The notes under the pieces are model-generated. The model did no database searches. It saw only the letters and a program-made list of their open reading frames with translations, and was not told where the DNA came from. From Topomyia yanbarensis (taxonomy: Eukaryota > Arthropoda > Insecta > Diptera > Culicidae): a DNA stretch of 64,000 bases. The translations under genes and the position numbers were made by a program. Position 1 is the first letter of the stretch, and the number at the start of each line of letters is the position of its first letter. The stretch is taken from contig NC_080672.1 in the NCBI RefSeq assembly GCF_030247195.1, forward strand, positions 66,505,771-66,569,770. Direction: 5' to 3'. This document shows, piece after piece, positions 10,122-25,100 of the stretch.

Positions 10122-13100
10122 CTAGTGGAGGAATGGTAATTAGACATTCATTGCGTTACTTCAATCGATTATTTTTATACTCACCTTGGGGGACTCAAAA
10201 ATTATGTGCGCCGTGGACACATACTTATTCGAGCTCAGCTGCCAAATGTGCAGATCGTGCACGCTGACAATGTCGGGGAAACTTTCCAGCAGTGACTTCT
10301 CGAAAATGTCAATATCGATCGTGTCCGGAATGGTCTGCAGTAGGATCATTCCAGATTCCTTCACTAGAAATGGTAACAAATAAAGAAAATTAGCATATCT
10401 GAAGAGCGTCGGTAGACGATGTCAGTTTTTCGTAACTACGAGAAGAGCAGCAAGCAGAATAATTAGAAAGAAATTACATTGATGACTTCCGCAATCTAAT
10501 CTGGTTGAATTAGAACAGGATGATAAGCGAATATTTTTCCAAAGTTTGCCGAAGACTCCATATATCTAAACCCAACGATTTGGGCGCAAGGAGATTTGTC
10601 TCCTGGCTTTCGAACCGTAGTGCACCGGTAGCAAGTTGTCGAGGCGCCAGTGTACCGGATGCCACGCTGCACCCGGAATCGCCGAACCTATCTAGGCACC
10701 CTACAAAACTGGTAGATAGATAGCTTACGGAAACGGGTATAGCTATTGGGAGAAATTCCGCTGACGGAAAACTCTCACTCGGAGTAAGAAAGATCTACCG
10801 CCGGTAACTATACAACTAGATCGCAACAAAGCTGGGAGCTAAATGGCTTGCGGAAACGGGATTTAAATGGCTCACGGAAGTACACCCGCATATAGGGTTG
10901 GATCTAAATGGCTTAGGTATGCAGAGGGTCTAAACGACCTAATGTATGCCGAGGATGATGAAATAGTAATGAAGCAATGAATCGGGCGAGGCTACGAGTT
11001 AACTGAGGGAAACTCGTGAGTAAAACAAAGAGGGCGATAAAGCACAATTAGCTCCCCTCGAAGTAATACCACACATAATAGACATATGGGCTAAAGCATT
11101 GACCCACGTCAACTGGTTTGGAATTAGTTGGTAGGTCTCCTTTTCATTCTCCGTATTGTCCCATTCCTGCTGCCACGTCGTCATCGAATCGATTCTCACC
11201 ATCTTTCTTACGTTTCTGGTGTTCCTTCGATTGTAGCACTCGATGTCCTCCGCCGGGTGATGCAAATGGCTATCATCCAGACGATAATGTGTACTGTCCC
11301 CAGGTAGGAACCCCATATTGCAGTATCGGTGACGAAACGCTAGATACCAGACGTCTCGTGCTGCTTCTCGGGGCGTTGACGTCTGACATGATCCTCGCTA
11401 TTGCGTTCGTTGCCGTCGCCGACTTTTCGCAGGCGTTGTCTACGTGGTTGATGAAGCTCAACCGGTCGTCGATTATCACTTTCAATTGCTTCAGTGCACG
11501 CTTCGATGCAATCACATGCCCTCCGACATCGATCTGCGTCCTCTGAGCCGCTTTGCAGTTGCTGACTAACAACACCTACGGCTTGTAGTTACCTATCTGC
11601 AGCGCCACCCTGTTCATCCAGTTCTCGATCGCGTCTATTATCCTGTCACCGTGTCAAGACCCCGTCGTACATCCCGCTCCAAAAAGCTGAACCGAGAATG
11701 AAGCCCTGAGGAACGCCCACTGTGGCTCGCATTGACTTCTGCCCTTCGTTCGCTTCGTACAGCAGCACTACTCTGAAAGTAGCTCGTCAGGATTTGGCAT
11801 GGTTATTACGTTCAGCGCTGCGGCGATGGTTTCCCAGCTAGTAGCGCAGTATCGATCTCCTCTTAGCTTCTGTTTAACTACCTTCTCGGTACTCACGAGC
11901 GTTGTCCGAATTACCTCCAATGTCGATACTTCTTTGCAGGATCCTAACTGCATCTTGGACAGTCCACGCTCACCCTCCATGCATTTCGTCAGCATGTTAA
12001 GGATAATTGTTTCGAGGAGTTTTCCATGTGTGTTCCTGGCTTTGGCAGCAACACCAACTTCTGTACCTTCTACATTTCGGGGAAATTGCCTTCAGCTAGA
12101 CACTTCTGCAGTACCACACTGAACATGTCCGGATATGCCACAAGCGCAGCTTTCAGTGCCACATTTGGTACTCCATCCGGACCGGTGGGTTTTCTTTGAT
12201 ATTAGTCGCATCGACGCTTCTTTGAGCTCGTCGTTAGTCACTTGCCACTCGTCTGTGTTTGCTCTTTCTTCTTAGCCGTACGGTGTCGGCGACCAGGTAG
12301 TTGGATTGCGCTTCAGGAAGAGACCCTCAACGATTATCTTTAGCTTATCAGCGCACATTTCAGCTGGCCTAGACAGGCCCTTACCTTCGCCGTCCCCCAG
12401 GGATTGGCGTCTACTTCTCAGCACAGTCTCTTATGGTAAACTGGCTTACTAAGCTTGATCTCCCGTTTTAAAGCGGCCCAGGCTTCCCACAACGTCGCCT
12501 TGCGCTCCCCTCTCACTCTCCGATCTTGCTCTCTCAGTTCACCTTCTGGCTCTGAGACATGTACATGCGTGACTACAGTTTTCGCGGCATTGTAGCGTCA
12601 CAAGCCGTCACAACCCTTCTTGTTAGATCAGCCGCTTCAACGTTCTGGATCCCGCTGTCCGGCCGAAATGCCTCAAGAAAGAGGTTTTTGTTGAAGGCTT
12701 TCGTCTTCCACTTTAGTTTGCCGGTCGTCGTTCTCCGTGCAGTAGCAGGGTTCGCCTGAGATGCTCGCTATGGGGATGCTTCTCGCACACTCTCCAATCT
12801 ATGTTCGCCGTCAGTGAAGGACTACAGAATCTGGCGGAATTTCACTCGGTACCGAAGTCCGTTTCGTGAACCAATTAGCTCCCAGTTTTGTTACGATATA
12901 AGGAACCATTTAGCTCCCCGCTTCGCTATGACCTATTTGTTGTTGTCCTCGGCGGTAGACCTAGCCTCCACAACGAGCCGACCGGTAGGTGCTGAGGTCT
13001 GTTACTAAATTTCACTACAATAAATATTCTCAGAAGATATCTTTTGCAAATGAAACTTAGAGAAGTATTTAGTATTTAAAGTATTAGGCACATTTTTGTT

Positions 13101-16100
13101 GAACATATTCAAATTTTTCGAATTTCATCAAATTATTACCACCCCTCCCCCCACTACTACGCCACTGGGCCGAATATCTTTCGGTGTTACAGAAAACAAA
13201 TATTGTTTATTTTCGTTTCACTATGTTCGATAGCACAAGGAAAGAGTAAAATAATTTACACCATAATCACCATATGCACCCAAAAAGATCTTTGACATGC
13301 TCAATTGGCTCCGCGCAGTGTCTCCGCCTAACTATGAATATAGCAACTATAGTGTACCGTTGTTTCGGTATTTCTATTAGAAGTACCGAAATAACTGGTT
13401 TTAGTTAAACCTTTCAGAAGATAGTAAACATTGCAGCATTCGTATTAACAGTTCTTCATTTACTTTTATTTGTTCAACTTTAAAATCGCTAATTATGTAT
13501 GTAGTTGGTCCTTTGCCCACAGACTAACAGACATAACACTATGATGGAATTCCCTCAAAAAAAAAAAATTCGGCAATTTTCCCAGAACACTAGCTCTACC
13601 TTTTATTCACAATCCCAAACACTTTTACTGGTGGGTTACCCCTCAGGTTCGAGAACAATTTTTCACTAGTGGTCTATCCCCCGTATGCTAGTTCATATGT
13701 CAGTGGCGTCGTAATTGCAAATGTGGTCCCAGTCCCAACTACAAATATGTTTAAAATGGCCGTTAAAGCGAGTGAAGCGTTATTTTCGAGTGTTATGTCT
13801 GTTATACCATGTTCACACTGCAGAGTTAAAATATGTTATAATAAGGGATCATCCATAAATGACGTAGCATTATATGGGGGAGGGGGGAGTATTGTATTTT
13901 GTGATGATGTGTGACGACAGGGGGCAGGGGGTTATGTCATGCTACGTAGCTTTTTAAAAGGGGAATAACTAACATCGTTTTTTATTTTTTTTATATTTTT
14001 CGCTGACAAGGGGGGGAGAATTACCGTCAAGCTACGTAATTACCAGGGGTGGGCGGGTATTTACAGGTTTATGACTAAATGCTACGATGGGGGAGGGGGG
14101 TGTTAAAAATCACTTAAAAAATGCTACGTCATTTATGGATCGTCCCTAATTAGCAACAAGAAAAATGTCATCAAGATCCCTGTCAAAAAAAATGCGGACG
14201 GACATGGTCAGGCGATTTAAAAAGTTTGACGTTTGACTCAACTAGCCTGTGCTAATTGCCCCTAGGAACAAATGCAATTTGCGAATGCGATTTAAAGGCA
14301 ATTTCAATACTTAGACAAATTTTCTGGCGGCTGAAATGGACTTGGTTGTTTTTTGCATTTTTCAAACATGGTGGTTCATGTTTGGCTTAAGTTTAAAATT
14401 GTTGTTTTTTTTAAGCAATTGGCGTGTTTCCGCTTGTATTTTGTTTGTTTAGTGCACTTAATTTAGCCAATGAATGTGGGAAATTGTGGAATCGTGTGCA
14501 AGTATAGTGGAACAAGATCTCTGACCTAAAGTCTAAATGAAAGTCAGATTGTGGTAAGTTTTGGTGTGCAATACGAATTTCACCAACCATTCTTCCTATA
14601 GTCTGGTGGTGATTACGTAGTGTACTGATAATTTTATGTGAGTAGATAGTGAATCCGAAAATAATTATTATTTTTAATTATTGGGCAATCAAGGGCGATT
14701 AAATGGCGCGTTCTCTGGGCGATTTGGGGGCGGTTTAAGGGCGGGTAGAGCGGCAAAAAATGACGGTGGCAAATCGCTCAAATGTTGCATTTAAAATAGC
14801 CCCCTAATTGCCAGCAAATTGTAGGGCTATTAGCGCATCCGAGTTGGCAAATAGCCCCCTGCTAGCCAGCAACTTGCCCTTTTTGACTGGGATAGCGTTA
14901 AAACACGTTTTAACTTGTAGTGTGAACGTAGTATTAGTCTGTGCCTTGTCATCGAAACAGCCAAACATTTTTCCTTACCGCTCGTCGTTCGTTTATTAAA
15001 ACTGAAAACAGCCAATTAGGTACTTCTGTATTCGCTGTTTGTTTATTTAGTCTAAAACAGCCCATATTAATGTGCACGGTGGTGGTTTGTTTGTCGTTAA
15101 TTGTTATTAACGCAAAAAACCGTTGTTTTTATTTACTCATCGTTAATTTTGGCTAAAAACCGCTAATGATCTTCTCGTAGTCACTCGTTTGTTTTTAGTG
15201 ACAGAAAACATCTTTTATTTTATTGGATCTATAAACCACGTGTTTGCCGATGAGAAAAATCGAGAATATTTATCACTATTTGAATGGGTGTGCTGTTGCT
15301 TTAGCTAGAAAATTCATGGGAAACAGTGTTAACGGAAGATACAAGTGGATTTTGTTAGCCCTGAAAAGCACTATTTCGGCAATATTGAGGACACGCGAAT
15401 TTACTTCATGCCGGCGGTGTTTTTCTTCGGGGCAGCTTTTTTGACAGATGCGGAGGGCCTTCGTTGGCTTAGGGGTCTTCGGCTTCCGCCGTTGCAGGAA
15501 CAGGAACAGCTTTGGCCTTCTTAGCAGCCGGTTTCTTAGCGGCCTTTAGACTTTTTGCCTTCTCACCACCATCACCAGCATTTTTCTTCTTCTCCGGTGG
15601 TAGCAGCTTTCTTCGGTTTCTTTTCGGTCTTCTTTGGCAGCAGAATGGCCTGGATATTAAGTAACACACCATCCTGGGAAATAGTCGAGCCGGAGAGCAG
15701 TTTGTTCAGCTCTTCGTCATTTCGAATGGCTAGCTGCAGATGACGGGGGATGATATTGATATACCTGTTATCACGCGCCTGGTAGACGGGTGCTCTGGCA
15801 CTGACACGATCTGCGCAGTGACCCTTTCTCAGCAAACGAGGGATTCGCCAACAAGACGTGCTGGTATAGCCAGTACGAGTGTAATACACGAATGATGTCG
15901 CACTCGCATACAACCCCCGATTTAGTACTTGGTTCAGTTTCGAAGCCTTAGTTAGTTACAAAATTGTTGTAGATATTTTTTATCAGTTAGCGCAAATATC
16001 AATCTAATACACGTTCAAAAACACGGGTAAAATTCCGGCCGAAAAATTTAAAGCGAAGCTCCTATATTGAAACGATAGAAGTGTTCTACATCAATAATAG

Positions 16101-19100
16101 TTGGCAAAGGAAAAGGTTTAATTCTTTTGGGTGGTTTGAAAGCGCTGATCAGGGTTAATTTGTTTGCCAAAAAACTATTCTCCGGGTGGGAGACTTCTGT
16201 TCCAATTATGCCCGGTTACTAACACGGAGATGAATCCTAATAATCGCTTTCTCTCCCAGTGTTGACTTAAAGTCTCCGGGCATCTGACAAGATGGGTGTA
16301 CCTACTAAAATCGGCAGAAATTCACAATTCTTTCTGTTCAAGATTTGCGGCTTGGTGCGTGAAACCTTCGATTTTTTTCCATATGTATGCATCCTTCCAC
16401 TCATTGGAAATAAAAATAATAGTTGGCGAAGGAAAATATTTTTAAATTGAATTCTTTTGAGTGGTTTAATAGCGCTTATAAGGGCTAATTTGTTGATCGA
16501 TTTGTTGCTTCGGTTTGTCGCCATGGCCCAGACGCACGGAGTGAGCGACATCCATCCCCGTCAGCAGTTTATTTTTAAAGACTAACGTATGAAACGTAGC
16601 ATGACCTTTTATCACTTTTGCACTGGTCATGGATCCGTGCCGCACACAGCAACCAATCAGATCGTCCGTTTATAACGTTCTCATAGTATCATTTTTCCGT
16701 TATTGATGGTAATCGTACACATTTCAATATTAAATATAAGAATCTTGTAAATGTTGTCGAGCTCGTAAAGTAAAAATCAAATCATTCTGTTAAGTATTAT
16801 GGAAGTTATTAACGTTCAAAAACAGACGCGGCTGCCACACCCGATATTTTGAAACGGGACCCCTATATTGAAAGCTTAAATGTGTTTTACATTGACAGGC
16901 TTATAGATAAAAAGCAGCCCGAAGAAAGCAATAAACTAGCGAATTACGACGGAAGTATCCTCTTCACGAATTACGCTAACGAAAAGGCACACTCGTTTTA
17001 GGAAGCGAGACCAAGAAACACGACCCTCAAGTTTAGTAACAAATTATACACTTACTGTAAGGATAACTGAGTGATAGCAGAACAACGCAGGACATGATCG
17101 AACACAGTGGATCAACAAATTTGGACGTGCCTTCGTCTTCGTTCGTATAGTGTACGATCACGGAACAAACTATCACAAATAGGGTACCTGAAACACAGAG
17201 AACAAAATGAATTTCTTTTCATTCGGAATCAGTTCTATTAACGAATACTTACTGCAAATATCTCTCATCATCTCTCGCAGACTTTGCCGTTTCGCCGCCT
17301 CGTACGGTACACTCGACAAAGCGGCCACGTGTTTCCGCGAGCCGGAGAGTCGTCGTTCGCCCCTGCGCATGCCGTCACCAGTGACGACACGATCCAGAAC
17401 GACATTTCCACTGGAAGTGATATACAGGAAGCTACCTTGATGGTACGTGTAGCCACCGATAAGCAGGTAGCAGAACCCATTCAGAATTATTCCCATGGAT
17501 CCGAGTATCAGCACCGGGATTGGATAATGCATCGCGTCCTGGTGGTGAATATGGGAAAGCGTTTGTAGAGCTTCCACCACGGCTGAGAAGCAGAATGAGG
17601 CCAGGAAAATGCACACCACCAGCATCGTTAGGACATCGATTCGTGTCCAGCCGAAAGTGTTACGAAGACTATTTTCCCGTTGCTGGCGACTTTTGGTTTT
17701 TACTTTCAGCTTGATACTGGCCGGGCTGGGTTCTTTCGAGTTAGAGGGTTCTGCAGCCAGAGCCGGTGTAGCCGCTCCTTGTACCGGGAGCTCAATGAAA
17801 CAATCGACAGTTGCATCGTCAAGTGCGTGTTTCAAGACGGATAACTGCTCACGGTATGCTCCCGTGGATGGAGATTTTTTGCTGTGCTGTATAGTGGAGA
17901 AAGAGAGAAATATATGATTGTAATTGCACGATGAATAGGTATATAGGTACTACGTTTGCTCTCTTCTAATAAGCGAGAGGGAGAGGAGATAACAATAGAC
18001 TGTTGTATGGAATTATCTCTAACCACAAATGATTTAATAGCCCATTAAATAGATATCATTATCTCGGAGGTACCAACTGCGAGCGGTGTTTACAACAAGC
18101 ATGTTATTGGAGACCCTCCAAACAAGAGATGAAAGATAAGTTGTATCATCGTGTAATAGCATGACTATTGGAGCGTAAAATAGCTTAATACATACCGACA
18201 ACATCTGTAGACAGGTTGAGCATCATATTGACTAGGCCAACTTTTGTATCATTCGAATTTATTCGTGACGGTTTGAATGAAGTCTAGTCAGGCAGAAAGC
18301 AATCGTTAATTGGACCAAAGGGAAAAATGGAAATTTAAATACCGCCGCAGTAAGAAGGTGTTGTTGTTGAAATGATGATATAAGACTGCTTCTGGTAAAG
18401 CTTTTGAGAAATGCTTGAATCGATCACGCGATTTCATTGATGCTTATTATGAGTATTTTTTATGCATTCGCCGATATCATTGTAGATAGGAATGTCTGTT
18501 CGATTTAAACTTCGCGTGTGAGTAAAAGCATTTATGCTGAAGGGCTCAATATCTACCAATAAAAGTTGGACTCAACATTTCGATTTCATCTCTTCAGTAT
18601 GTGGCGGTTGATCATGATATATATGTTATGCATATATCTCTCCACTATTATTGAAAACATTTGTATGAATTGTACCGTTTTGGAGGTGAAATCAAATAAA
18701 CGAAGATTCATTATTGGCAACATATTGGTAATTCAGAATATTTCTATTGTACAAAACTCCCAAAAGTCCAATGATAGTTAATTTGTTAAGGAATTTGCGT
18801 TTCGACTTCGTCTCATCAGAATCCGACACTAACTTAGTGAATGAACTAAACTAGCCGCGGGTTCATGCTAGCTCCAAAAATGGAAACACTAATTGTGATC
18901 CTACGCAAACCCCCAGTCAAGCGTGATGTTCGGCAAGAAAAGGAGTCTCTAGACATAACTGAAAATAAATAGGATGAATAGGAACTTAAAACCATGTTCT
19001 TGCGTGCTCTTGTTTTGTTATCGAAACATGGATTCATGCCTGCGGGTTTGAATTTTTCAACGCTAATATCACAGAAAAGAAACATAAGCGAAAATTTGAG

Positions 19101-22100
19101 GTGTTTGTGATTTGTAATGTAAAGCTTGCCCAGAGTTCTCGCGAAAAATTGTACTAGCTCATATTTATGTCAGATTTCTGTGCCTATTATTAGATACATA
19201 TTCTTTGTAAACAAGTGCCTACAATTTGTGAATAGTAGATCAGCTTTGTAGCTTCCTTTTCTGCCAAATATATTAAAATTCTACACAGCTGCTCCTATTC
19301 TAATAATTTGTTTCGATCCAAATACATCCACTGTGCCGGTGCTATCAGGTGTAATGATCTGTACGAGCTCCAACTTCACAAACTGTGGAAGTTCAAAGCT
19401 GATTTGAAATCATTTAAATCAACCTTGAACGATGGATTACCGTTAATTTGGCATGCCGGGCACGTACGGTATAAAATTGATTAGCAATGTTACGGAAATA
19501 GGCTAGTTCCTATACCATCGCCAAATTGCCATAGTTAAATTGTTAAATGCATGGCGACCGGAATGGTGATGATAAGTATAGCCGATAACCTGAAGGATAA
19601 CCTACAGTTCGGTAATTTTTTATTCAATGTTCATGCCGTATGCAATGTCAAAATTTGCCATTTTGACCGAACACATTCTTCGTCTTTCTTTTCTGGGGCA
19701 CAAATCAATATCTTTCCAAAAGGATAAGATTTTTTAGTAAAAATAGAAGTCATTCTTAATATTTTAGTAGATAATTTTTGATTTGCATTTTAGAAGCCTA
19801 CCATTTTTGATTTTTTTTTTTTTGGATTTTTGGATGAGCGGAAGAGGCAGTCCAGTAAAAACTATAGTTTCGATGAGTGGTTATCAACCTTTTTTGTACC
19901 ACAGACCCCTTAGAAATCACCCTGGGTTGCTGCGGTCCCGCACGGATAAACATCGATTTTGTATGCTACCTATATGTTATTTTCAGTTTGATAGGAAACA
20001 AGACTTGAAACTTCAATGTGGGTCATTCCACGCGAAGTGATAAAAAATATGCAAACTTGAAATCGACCTTCACGCATTTGAACGAAATTTGGAGGAATTG
20101 TTCATCTAGGGCCTATATATAAAAATCCAAATTTTTGTGTCAATCGAATCACCCCTCGGGTCATGGGAGCACCCCCGTTTTGACAAATTGCCAAAACCCT
20201 TGAGTTTATTTTGATCATATCTCCGGTTCTATTTAATCTAGAATCAAACCGCAAGATGGTTTTGAAGAAAATTGTTCAAGGAGTCTAGAAAAAATATTAG
20301 TTTTTGGCGGAAGTGCTGCCAACTATGTGATTTTTTCAGTTAAATAATAAAAGTTGTAATTTTGCTCTCAATACATATATTTTAAGTTTTAAAATTCTAA
20401 TGCCATCGTGTTCCTCAGACATTTTTACCTAAAAAAAACGCTTATAATCTCAATATAATTTGAGCGCATCCTGAGATACGCCATTTTGAAAAGAAAAACT
20501 CGCATTTTCTCATATAAAAATCCATTTTTATTGGCCAAAATTGAGAAAATCTTCAAGTGGTCATAAAAATCTACCCCGATCTGCTAGAAGCAAACCAAAA
20601 ACGTAGTTTTTCATCATTTCTCGTTTACTTCACGAAAAATTATGTTTAAACTCAGAATACTCAAGTTGGTTTTTTAGTGTTGTTCGCTTGCGATTTTATA
20701 TGGAAAATTGCTATTTTTCCATTCAAAACGGATCCGCTCAAATCATATTGAGATTATAAGTGTTTCTCATGTAAAAATGTCGGACTAACACGATGGCATT
20801 AGAATTTTGAAAATTCAAATAGGGTAAACGAGCCCTTATTCATCTCACTAGTCAGCATGTCACACTATTTTGCTGATAGCTCGGCTTACAGTGAATTGAT
20901 TGCGCTTAAATAGGTATCAACATCTTTGCTTCGTTCTTAAGAAGCAGTACCACAAAAAATCTGGCTTCGAAATATTTGCGCTTGAGCGCAGCAAAAAGTC
21001 GAGTACTACGCGCCCCTATTGATACTACCATTTGAGCTAATGCATTGAATAGAAATAGCAGACACTGCTCTAACAAATGTGTTCAAATGGTGGGATGAAT
21101 AGAGGTGCTAAGATGAATTAGGGCACAGTAACCCTATATGTATAGAGAAAAAATACCTTTTATTATTTAATTGAAAAAATCACATAGTTGGCAGCACTGC
21201 CGCTAAAATCAATATTTTTCTAGCCTCCTTGAATAATTTTCTTCAAAAACCATCTTGCGGTTTGACTCTAGAGCAAATAGAACCGGAGATATGATCAAAG
21301 GAAAATCATGGATTTTGGCTATTTGTCAAAACGGCGGGGGTGCTCCCATGAACCGAGGGGTGGTTCGATTGACACAAAAATTTGGATTTTTTACCTAGAT
21401 GAACAATTCCTCCAAATTTGGTTCAAATCCATGAAAGTCGATTACACGTGCCTTGATCACTTCGCGTGGAATGACCCATATGCATTTGAAAAATATATTT
21501 TTCTTTGTGGACCCCCAACAACGACTTAACGGCCTCCTAGAAGTTCGTGGACTCCAGGTTGAGAATCACTGGTTTAGAGGAAAAAAGTCATGCTGCGTGA
21601 AGTATCGAAGCAGGCAAGCCGTGCTGAAGCATTGAACTGCTGTAGAGTGAATTGCGATTGAATGTGTACAATATAAGTTGAATTAGCGTTTCCTATTTTA
21701 CTCATCAGTAACTGACATCAACTTGGGGCCAGTCAGATGATAAATCAAAGCAGATTCCATATTGGTACCAGCTTGACACAAATCCAAACAGTTCACATAG
21801 AGGTACCTGAACGCCTAAAATAATAGGATGGTCCAAAGTGATGTCTCCAGTAGCCAAACGCAGAAGCTCTGATTTGCTGATGAGAAAACTAACAAGAGTA
21901 AAGCGACTGAAACTAGGCAATATTTTCAACTATCTAGTTTTTCTGAAGCATCTCAAGGAATTCCCTGTCATTTGCAATATTTTTCATATCTTGAATTGAA
22001 ATTTAGGACAATATTGTTCAAACATTGCTTTACTATATGCGATACAATTTGTAAACCAAAGTAACGTGTTATTAAAATTATATGCATTTTTGTTTAGTAT

Positions 22101-25100
22101 GTCAAATAGCTCAAGTATCCTCACGGGTGGGGATACTTTAACGACTCCATGAGGATAGTTGAACCATTATCCAGACTATCATAAAAACATGTAATATACG
22201 AAAAAAGTCTTTTTTGCAAAATAATAATTTCATTTGTATATTTGTAGTATAAAATCCCTTTCACAAATTATTTGTTTTTGTTTTTACTATTTTTGTGTTC
22301 TTTTTTTTCTCCCATCGTGTTTTTCTTTGATCAATTTCATTTATGGCGAGTCGGTAGTGATGCTACTTCTTCCTCGTCTTCTTTCCTAGTTTCTAAACTC
22401 ACGTGGTTGAGTCTTTGGGAATACGCGTAAGTTTCTGGTGATTAACCTGGTAGAAACCTAAACTTTCTGCCTGCCGATGGAACATTATAGGTAGGGGAAT
22501 TATGGTTAAAACCGACACCTTAAGCTTAACACTTTTTCTAAGTTGCCACAAAACCAATAAAATTATAATTATAATGCACAATTCTTCTTCAGAAAATTCT
22601 TAACAAGACTTAATTTTTTCAGCGCTTCGAAAAATTAATTTCATTAAAAATTATTGGTTGTAAAACTTGGAAAACAAAGTGACTTTTTGTAGGCACTGCG
22701 GGTAAAACCGACACCCTATAGGGGTAAGATCGACACCTCATTTAATTTATTTTCTCTTCACTTTTTTAAAATCTTTATCTTTATTAAAAATTAGATATAT
22801 GCGTGAGTAACAAAGTGCGAGTATGTATGATGCAAATATGTGCTTTTTATTGCTTCATCATGTAGTGAGGGAAAGAAAGTTCGAAAGCGTAGTACTATCA
22901 ATAAGAGTATTTTATGCTATAGGATTCTTTATTGATATGAGTATTTCCAAATAATCCTTGCGCACATCATTGCAACCTCCAGTGTCATTTTATTTCGTAA
23001 GAGAAGATTTGTAAGCGTTCTACGTTCTGCTAATTAGATTCATTCACTTATAAGTGACACACACACACACTTCTTAGTCAAAATATCTTTTTCAGATTTG
23101 ATTTTTCGGACTCTGATCATCAACGATCTATTGGGGTATACATAGTATCATTGTCTCATTGTGATAAAGTTCATCTATGACAAACCAAGAGAACACTAGA
23201 AATTCGGTTTGATGAGCTTTTTGCAGAAATAGCAAAAGCTGCGATAGAATCAGATAAGCAAAAATTCCAATTTTTGATTTTTAAAGAGACTTATAAGAAA
23301 TAAACTCAATAAAAGTATTTCTGTGCATTTCAGCTATTACTATAGTGTTCTAATAGGCTAATTGAAGTGTCACAAAGATCCCCAGCCTTTCGTAATGAAT
23401 CGCAAGTAAACACAACCATCTTAACAGTGTGTCGGTTTTACCCTAACCAAAGGGTGTCGGTTTTACCCCAACAGCGCACATTTTTTATAAAAGCAATTAA
23501 AAATATTGAATTTCTCAAACTCATCTTCAATGCACCTAGTTGATCATAGGAAAGGCCGATAATAATAGGTACTGAAAAATGGGGTGATTTGAAAAGTTTT
23601 TGTTCGGTTAAAACCTTAAAATCTACCAACGAAATTTTACATCCAGACGAGTATGAACGCTGCTGTTAAAACCTTAAAATCTACCAACGAAATTTTACAT
23701 CCAGACGAGTATGTTTTGTTTATTTTTATGACATTCGGCGCACTAACGTAAATCCAATTTTTCTTCAAATGCTCTACATAAACGTACTAATAATAATGTA
23801 TCATTATGAAATGAATAAAAATTTGATTTCTAGGAAAAGTTGTGGGGTGTCGGTTTTAACCACAGTGTCGGTTTTTCCCACAATTCCCCTATATTCAGTG
23901 AGAACTCAGATTGATTTGATTCGTAGCCTCTAAAAAGAGTTTCCGAGCAGAGTCTGATAACAAATTGAGAACTTGATATTGTGATGTAGTAGGGAATGAT
24001 TGCTCAGGTTGTTATCATTTTGGTTGTTTTAACGGTTAACCCATTCATGCCCATGTTGTTTGTGGACAACAACGTTTTTAAAAAGTTATAACTTTTGATT
24101 GAGGCGAGATTTGCTCACAAAAACAAGTAAGGCTCATTAATGTGATTATTGCCTTTAATTTGAGTATTAACAGTTACAAGGATCAGCTCTAGAACTGAAG
24201 TTATTGCAGTTAGTCTGATTGGATTCCGATGGAGCAGTGCTGCCAGGGACACTTTACGTTGACGACGGAAAATGATTTTTTCATATATCTTCATTATGGT
24301 GCAACATTATTGAAAACTGATAAAACTTATCAATTTAGACTGTCGTTGGCTACGTTTTCCACGTAACTGGACTATTGTAATTATTCCAGGAGAATTGTAT
24401 GGAGCATTAGAAGGTAAAGATTGACCAGCTTCTAGCACTGCCATGGAAGCACCTATCTTTATGAAAATAGGCTTTTCGTGTTTCTTGACACAACCGTTTT
24501 CAAGGAAAAATAGTTTGGAAACCCTACATGCACTAGAAAAAAGTTGGGCATGAAAATCGAAAGTAGAAAAATTGCACTATGACATCAAACAGAAAACTAT
24601 TTATGCTATCAGTGAAAGCAAATTGAAAACTTATTGAGATGGTGAAATATTTCATTGATAACAAAATAAGAAATCAATTTGATGTTTGGCAAAGAAATAG
24701 AAACAAACATTTTTTTCTAAAAATGTAAGCACATCAAAATGAGATCAAAATATGATGTCATATCTGAAAAAGTTTAAACTGATATCAAAATAAGATTTCA
24801 ATTTGATGCTTGATATCAAAATATGTTATTGTCTATTTGCTGTAATTTTGATGTTGGACTTTGCTCGGGTTTCTACACCGCTAAATCTTATTTATAAACA
24901 ATGAAAAAGATAAGCAGTCAGTTCTGACTCTTGTTGCCCAAAATCAGCTTCCAACTTCGTTTATCGTCCTTTTTAAGTTTCTGATATAACGACTTAAAGT
25001 AGGGTACGAGATATTGTGCATTTTACGTTTGCGTTTAGCGTTTATAGTTACACATTATTTTGACAACCCTTAACAAAAAATTACAAAAATCTGAACCTAA

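Larger units (their letters stand above)
13518..14943. mobile_element. CACAGAC-ended MITE, copy 2, split by nested insertions
   Basis: The left part is 13518-13804 and the right end is 14934-14943. Together they read GTTATGTCTGTTA + GTCTGTG, the intact terminus seen in the other copies. The outer flanks are CTTTGCC (13511-13517) and CCTTGTC (14944-14950), a 7-base pair with two mismatches, consistent with the 7-bp duplications of copies 1 and 3. Confidence 0.75.
19874..21572. mobile_element. hAT-like element hosting a foldback element
   Basis: The left end reads GAGTGGTTATCAACCTTTTT, then ACCACAGACCCCTTAG. The right end, inverted, reads CCAGTGATTCTCAACCTGGA. The pair resembles the widespread hAT terminus CAGTGGTTCTCAACC. 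The short arms (about 145 and 94 bp) are separated by the insertion at 20019-21478. The 8-bp flanks no longer match, so it is old. No transposase. Confidence 0.55.
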
